Below, piece after piece: positions 59,914-64,000 of a stretch of 64,000 nt of DNA. The position numbers were made by a program, and so were the translations under genes. Positions within the stretch are counted from its first letter, which is position 1, and each line of letters opens with the position of its first letter. This stretch comes from an uncultured Agathobacter sp. (lineage in GTDB: Bacteria; Bacillota; Clostridia; Lachnospirales; Lachnospiraceae), in assembly GCA_910587655.1 (NCBI GenBank), contig CAJUND010000005.1, positions 116,133 through 180,132 of the forward strand, given 5' to 3'. The notes beneath the pieces were generated by a model. It ran no database searches. It saw only the letters and a program-made list of their open reading frames with translations, and had not been told where the DNA came from.

Positions 59914-60648
59914 TTTCTGAATGATTTTATGCCCTGCATACATAAACAGAATACAGAATATCACCAGCAATGCATATCCAGCCAGGTATCCGGGGTTTCC
60001 CCACCAGTCTGCAAGCAGCTCCAGCGGGGAGCCTTCGGAGGGCCAGTTCACGAACATATAATTCGTATGAAAATGCTTGTCAAAAAAATAAACCGGAGCA
60101 ACTGTTAGCGCAAGAAACGCAATCACCTGCCAGATTTTTCCGGATTGCGGCACAATCTTATGCGAATACAGCATGGCAGACACATAAATCACGATTTCTA
60201 TATGGAAAAGAAATCCCTCAATGGTTATAAAATGCATCAGGGGATAAAACGCCCAGTTCGGAAAAACCAGTGCAAGCACTGTCCCGGGCAGTCCCAGGGT
60301 ATACAGCACCTGCCCGGTCCATTTCCATCCGGTCACACAGTGCAGGGCACACAGTATTCCGGTCAGGCTGCACAGATGAAACGGAAGCTCGTAAAGAAGC
60401 TGTTCATGTATGATAATAATATAAATGATCCGGAGCAGTATCCATGCCGGCATGGAATATGCAAGAATCTGCTCTGCCCGTCTCTTTTTACGTCCGTCTG
60501 CTTTTATATAATAACGCATAAAACAGACGGTAAGCAGGATACAAAAAAGCAGCCAAACCAGATGTCCTATGTGAAACAGTCCGAACCCGATTCCGTCGGG
60601 CAGCTGTGTCTCATATGTAAAAAAATATTCCAAATATGAAATCTTCAC
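59902..60648 (-). CDS. YwaF-like integral membrane protein
   Basis: 248 residues with about seven to eight hydrophobic segments. The YwaF family marks are FGLFHIGHLVWLLF near the start and LPFHLCSLTGIL in the centre. GTG start at 60648; the ribosome site is weak. Function unknown. Converges on and overlaps the DUF6062 gene by 12 bases, and follows the leucine-rich-repeat gene by 32 bases on the same strand. Confidence 0.85.
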   Translation of the reverse strand: MKISYLEYFFTYETQLPDGIGFGLFHIGHLVWLLFCILLTVCFMRYYIKADGRKKRRAEQILAYSMPAWILLRIIYIIIIHEQLLYELPFHLCSLTGILCALHCVTGWKWTGQVLYTLGLPGTVLALVFPNWAFYPLMHFITIEGFLFHIEIVIYVSAMLYSHKIVPQSGKIWQVIAFLALTVAPVYFFDKHFHTNYMFVNWPSEGSPLELLADWWGNPGYLAGYALLVIFCILFMYAGHKIIQKLFL

Positions 60649-60680
60649 TCTTATCCCTGACTTTCAAAACTCTGTCTTAT

Positions 60681-62633
60681 TTATGCTATTATTACCAGCT
60701 TTTGATAATTCATACCGGATTGTGTTTTGAATTTCTTTTTACCGCTGATAGCTTTCACTTTTATCTTTTTGTCCAGCCCGGCTTTCTGGAACAGTTTTTT
60801 GTATTTTTTCAGGCAGCTTTTCGGAACTTTTATCTCGGTGTTTTTGTCAATCCCCTGGAATGCACCTTCATAAACGTGTTCCAGCTTTTTGGATTTTATG
60901 GTAATCTCCTTTAAACCCGGGTAGCATTCAAAAACTCCTTCCAGGCGGTCGCCCTTTTTGTCCTCGTAAAAGCCTGTCACGTTTTGGGGAACCACAATCC
61001 GGGTAATCCCGGATCCACTGAACGCGTTCTTCTTAATCTTTTTTAGTGAGGCCGGCAGATTTACTTCCGCAAGGTCTCTGCATTGGAAAAACACCCCCTC
61101 CTCCACGGTCTTAAGCTTTCCCGGCAGGCGGACGGATGAAAGGCTGCGGCATTCGCTGAAGGCATACGACCCGATTTTTTCCACGCTGTCCGGCAGTTCC
61201 ATCCTGCCCAGTTCCTCGCAGCCGGAAAACGCCCGCTTTCCGATGGAGGTTATGCCTTCCGGCAGGACGGCATCCTTTAACTGGTAGCAGTCGGCAAATG
61301 CCATTTTTCCGATGTATGCGGTGTTTTTCGGAATCGTTATGGTTTCCAGTTCCTTGCATCCGTAAAATGCATAATCCCCGACAGACGTCACACTCTCCGG
61401 CAGTTCTGCCGTCCTTAACTTGTAAAAGAGTCGGAAGCTTCCACCGGGTAGCTGTCCCCTGACTCCATCACGGACTATGATATGCTCCGCCTCACTGTAC
61501 CATATGCACCATCCCGGCTCTTCCCCGGAAGAATATTTCCCAAATTCCGCCGTCCCGAAAATTTCAAGCGTCCTCGTTTCTCTGCTATAGGTCCAGGCAT
61601 TCCCGTTTTTGTCCGTTCCGGACAGCGGCTTTTCCTTTTCGTCCCAGCTTTCCACCCGTACTTGTTTATCCAGCCCGGCTTTCATAAACAGCTTTCTGTA
61701 TTTTTTCAGGCAGCCTTTGGGAACTTTTATTACAGTGTTTTTATCAAGCCCCTTAAATGTTTTTTTGTAGCAGGATTTCAGTTTTCTGGAACGGATGACG
61801 ACTTCTTTCAGCTTTTTGCAGTCCTCAAAAACTCCATAATAATTTTTAAATAAACCATCCCCTTCGCAAAATCCTGTCACGTTCTCTGGTATTTCGACAT
61901 GAACAATCCCCGACTCATGGAATGCTCCTTCCTTTACTTTTTTCAAAGAACCCGGAAGCCTGATTCCCGACAGCTTTTCACACCCATAAAATATACTGTC
62001 CTCAATTACCTTTAAATTTTCCGGCAGACGAACGGATTCCAGGTTTATACATTCAGCAAAGGCGGCATTCCCAATTTCAGTTACCTTGTCAGGAATTTCA
62101 ATCTCCCTAATACTGTAACACGAACTAAATGCTCCCCGGTCTATACGGGTAACAGTATCAGGAATCCGTGCATTTTTCCACATTTGACAGTTAAAAAATG
62201 CATCAGCCCCAATAGACGTGAGGTGTTCCGGCATTCGGACGGTTTCAAGTTCCCAGCAGCTTGCAAAAACACTATTCCCAATCCTGGTAACCGTATCTGG
62301 CAGTTCAACCGTTTTCAACTTACGAAAAAAAGAAAACTCTTCCCCGGTCAGACCAGTAATACCCGATTCTATCACAAGGTGTTTAGCTTCCTCACTCCAG
62401 CACCACCACTCCGGTTCCGGACTGTACCCGTCCTGTTCAAAATACTCCAAATCCCTTATCCCAGAAAATGTCAGCGTTTTGGTTTTTCTTTCGTACTTCC
62501 ATGTATTTCCATTTACATCCTGCCCAGTCTTGGGCTTTGCCTTTGCCTGCGGAACAGCGACACCTGTAAAAACCAGGCAAGCAGACAGCAGGAAATTAAA
62601 CAGGATATTTTTTATTCTTTTTATTTTTTCCAT
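60681..62633 (-). CDS. Secreted leucine-rich-repeat protein (BspA type) with a duplicated half
   Basis: 650 residues. Signal peptide (about 1-32, ending QAKA). Two homologous halves, each starting with a GxDxNGNxW-type entry (TGQDVNGNTWKYERKT and SGTDKNGNAWTYSRET), continuing through six to seven LRR_5 repeats of the form LPDTVTRIGNSVFASCWELE, and ending KVPKGCLKKYRKLFMKAGL or KVPKSCLKKYKKLFQKAGL. BspA-like proteins bind host or bacterial surfaces. No sortase motif or anchor is visible. Start overlaps the protease stop by 13 bases, so both are likely co-expressed. Confidence 0.9.
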   Translation of the reverse strand: MEKIKRIKNILFNFLLSACLVFTGVAVPQAKAKPKTGQDVNGNTWKYERKTKTLTFSGIRDLEYFEQDGYSPEPEWWCWSEEAKHLVIESGITGLTGEEFSFFRKLKTVELPDTVTRIGNSVFASCWELETVRMPEHLTSIGADAFFNCQMWKNARIPDTVTRIDRGAFSSCYSIREIEIPDKVTEIGNAAFAECINLESVRLPENLKVIEDSIFYGCEKLSGIRLPGSLKKVKEGAFHESGIVHVEIPENVTGFCEGDGLFKNYYGVFEDCKKLKEVVIRSRKLKSCYKKTFKGLDKNTVIKVPKGCLKKYRKLFMKAGLDKQVRVESWDEKEKPLSGTDKNGNAWTYSRETRTLEIFGTAEFGKYSSGEEPGWCIWYSEAEHIIVRDGVRGQLPGGSFRLFYKLRTAELPESVTSVGDYAFYGCKELETITIPKNTAYIGKMAFADCYQLKDAVLPEGITSIGKRAFSGCEELGRMELPDSVEKIGSYAFSECRSLSSVRLPGKLKTVEEGVFFQCRDLAEVNLPASLKKIKKNAFSGSGITRIVVPQNVTGFYEDKKGDRLEGVFECYPGLKEITIKSKKLEHVYEGAFQGIDKNTEIKVPKSCLKKYKKLFQKAGLDKKIKVKAISGKKKFKTQSGMNYQKLVIIA

Positions 62634-64000
62634 TTGTCAATTACCCCCTGCACCTTGGAATTGCTAGCATTGTTCACCACATCCTTCAGCTTCTTGTTGT
62701 CACCAGGTTTTAAATAATTAGACAATTTTATTATTCCGTAGGAATAAACCACATATTTTTTCTTCAGTGCATTGTTACTGTATTTTTCTGCCGTGCTACA
62801 TTTCTTATAATACTTTATCTCTGTAAAAACCGTCTTTTTCCCCGCCTTATATGGATAAACCGAAGTGTCAAGTATTTTCTTGCAGACATTCTGCGCACTC
62901 TCCCATCTTTTTTTCAGACAGTAGTCCTTATCCGCATATTTCTGTTTCGGTTTCTTTTTTGAGTCCAACAAGCCTCTGCCCTCATGCTTTACCTTAACCC
63001 ATGCATTACATAGGGTTTTTAATTCCATTTTCTCTAGGTCAGGTCTTTTTTTATCCTTTCCCAGAACTCCTTTCGTACTGTGGGCAAAAATATCAGCGAC
63101 CGTGTGAATCGACAGCCCATATAGGAAAAGTCCCTTTTTTTCATATGCTTTACGTCCTTTCCCCGGAAATTTATTGTATATTTTCACCGTTTCCTTTAAC
63201 TGTGCCAACAGACTGCCATCAAAATCATCTTTATTCTGAAAATCTTTTTCTGTAACCCATTTCCCCGTATGAAACATTTTTTCCGCAGCCTTAGAGATGA
63301 ATAAGTAGGATTTCACATAATTATAATCACTATAACCGTGAAAGGCTGGATTATCATGCCCGCTAATCTTTGATTTTTTATTGTCCGGCCAACCAACCGC
63401 TTCTTTTAATATTCCTGATTGTTCTATCATGCCCCTATGCATATTCCCTGTCCAGTACCCTTCCACCGTCTCCTCATCCAGACACAGCAGCGCATCCATA
63501 TTACTGTCAATCTCATACTCTTCCACAGCCGCCTCCGGCGCATGGTACTGCTGTTCAAACTCATGGTAGTTCTGCAGTGCATACTCACAGTCAATCAGCC
63601 CGTACCCGTATTTCTCCTTACTTCCAAGACTCCTTGCAGTCACAGCAATTAACTTCCGGATAAAATCACTGTTTTTTGACAGGTCCTGCTGCCACAGCAC
63701 TGCCGCCAGTGCCGTCACCTGCGGCGCCGCCATGCTCGAACCGGAAAAGCTTGTCAGCATCCCGAACGGCCCGTAGGAGGTGACGTCCTGCCCCGGTGCG
63801 ACCACTTCCAGTTCCTTCCCGGTGGAGCCTGATTTTGCACCCGTTCCGCTGCAGGTTACCGCGCCGACTGCCATGACCTCCCCATATTTTGCCGGGTACT
63901 GGATGTTTCCGCCGTTTCCGGCTGCTGCAACCAGCAGGATTCCTTTGTCATACGCTTTCTTTACCGCACTGTGCAGCTTTGCAGAACCGGAATTCACGCC
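62621..64000 (-). CDS. Subtilisin-like serine protease (S8), C-terminal part, with an unusual tail domain
   Basis: The frame runs off the right edge, so the N-terminus with the catalytic Asp and His is outside. Visible are the oxyanion asparagine in LLVAAAGNGG and the catalytic serine in TSFSGSSMAAPQVTALAAVL. After the protease fold (to about residue 140) follows a helical domain of about 300 residues without a clear match; GLFLYGLSIHTVADIFAHSTK resembles the His/Asp pattern of zinc-dependent phospholipase C-like proteins. No anchor at the end. Likely secreted. The leucine-rich-repeat gene follows directly. Confidence 0.88.
   Translation of the reverse strand, partial: GVNSGSAKLHSAVKKAYDKGILLVAAAGNGGNIQYPAKYGEVMAVGAVTCSGTGAKSGSTGKELEVVAPGQDVTSYGPFGMLTSFSGSSMAAPQVTALAAVLWQQDLSKNSDFIRKLIAVTARSLGSKEKYGYGLIDCEYALQNYHEFEQQYHAPEAAVEEYEIDSNMDALLCLDEETVEGYWTGNMHRGMIEQSGILKEAVGWPDNKKSKISGHDNPAFHGYSDYNYVKSYLFISKAAEKMFHTGKWVTEKDFQNKDDFDGSLLAQLKETVKIYNKFPGKGRKAYEKKGLFLYGLSIHTVADIFAHSTKGVLGKDKKRPDLEKMELKTLCNAWVKVKHEGRGLLDSKKKPKQKYADKDYCLKKRWESAQNVCKKILDTSVYPYKAGKKTVFTEIKYYKKCSTAEKYSNNALKKKYVVYSYGIIKLSNYLKPGDNKKLKDVVNNASNSKVQGVIDKWKK

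Noticed and set aside
60145..60639. 164-codon open frame on the plus strand
   Set aside because: Antisense to the YwaF-like gene, which has clear membrane helices and family motifs.

Overview
The window reads as a chromosomal segment of a Gram-positive, spore-forming, anaerobic member of the Clostridia, most likely Lachnospiraceae. The evidence is a small acid-soluble spore protein, GerW and a SpoIID-like protein, a complete Rnf complex with its flavin transferase, an ATP-type PEP carboxykinase, an iron-dependent alcohol dehydrogenase, chemotaxis proteins, a T-box in front of pheST, and strong AGGAGG ribosome sites. Species cannot be named from sequence reading alone. Nearly every gene has a clear family, so most of the window is core chromosome. 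No rRNA, tRNA, insertion sequence, prophage or CRISPR array was seen.

Layout. 1-13 kb: the end of rqcH, a spore SASP gene, the asp23-fakA-recG operon, rpmB, a sporulation group (gerW, a DUF2953 gene and small neighbours), then a cell-division block (class B PBP, FtsW/RodA, a U32 peptidase, zapA). 13-17 kb: ruvB, ruvA, an EamA transporter and an unknown protein. 17-28 kb: an alcohol dehydrogenase, then a long leftward operon proB-DUF896-fthC-proA-unknown-miaB-NusG II-Gx transporter, then an HSP90-like gene and a partner separated by a 75-bp tandem repeat. 28-34 kb: apbE converging on rnfCDGEAB. 34-42 kb: a YprB-like nuclease, cheR, cmk-ispH-rpsA, tyrA facing aroA, and a PilZ protein. 42-49 kb: pheST-queA under a T-box, a SpoIID-like gene and a 6S RNA. 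49-58 kb: a secreted Ig-like/barnase protein, pckA, a CheY-CheX pair, thrC, an AP2/HNH-like gene with a four-hairpin leader, and leuCD. 58-64 kb: a LysR regulator with a DUF6062 protein, a YwaF-like membrane protein, a leucine-rich-repeat surface protein and the end of a subtilisin-like protease.

How the parts fit. Energy metabolism: Rnf pumps ions using ferredoxin electrons, ApbE attaches FMN to RnfG and RnfD, and the NusG II/Gx transporter pair often travels with this machinery. Amino-acid synthesis: proline (proBA), aromatic (tyrA, aroA), threonine (thrC) and leucine (leuCD, with a divergent LysR gene). Envelope and division: PBP, FtsW, ZapA, FakA and Asp23. Motility signalling: CheR, CheY, a CheX fused to MshEN-like repeats, and PilZ, which together hint at a link between cyclic-di-GMP and chemotaxis.

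Most unusual items: the four consecutive perfect hairpins before the AP2/HNH-derived gene; the 75-bp repeats that contain the last codons of the HSP90 gene and re-create its stop/start overlap; the MshEN-CheX fusion; the secreted barnase with no barstar beside it; and the palindromic element between the T-box and pheS.
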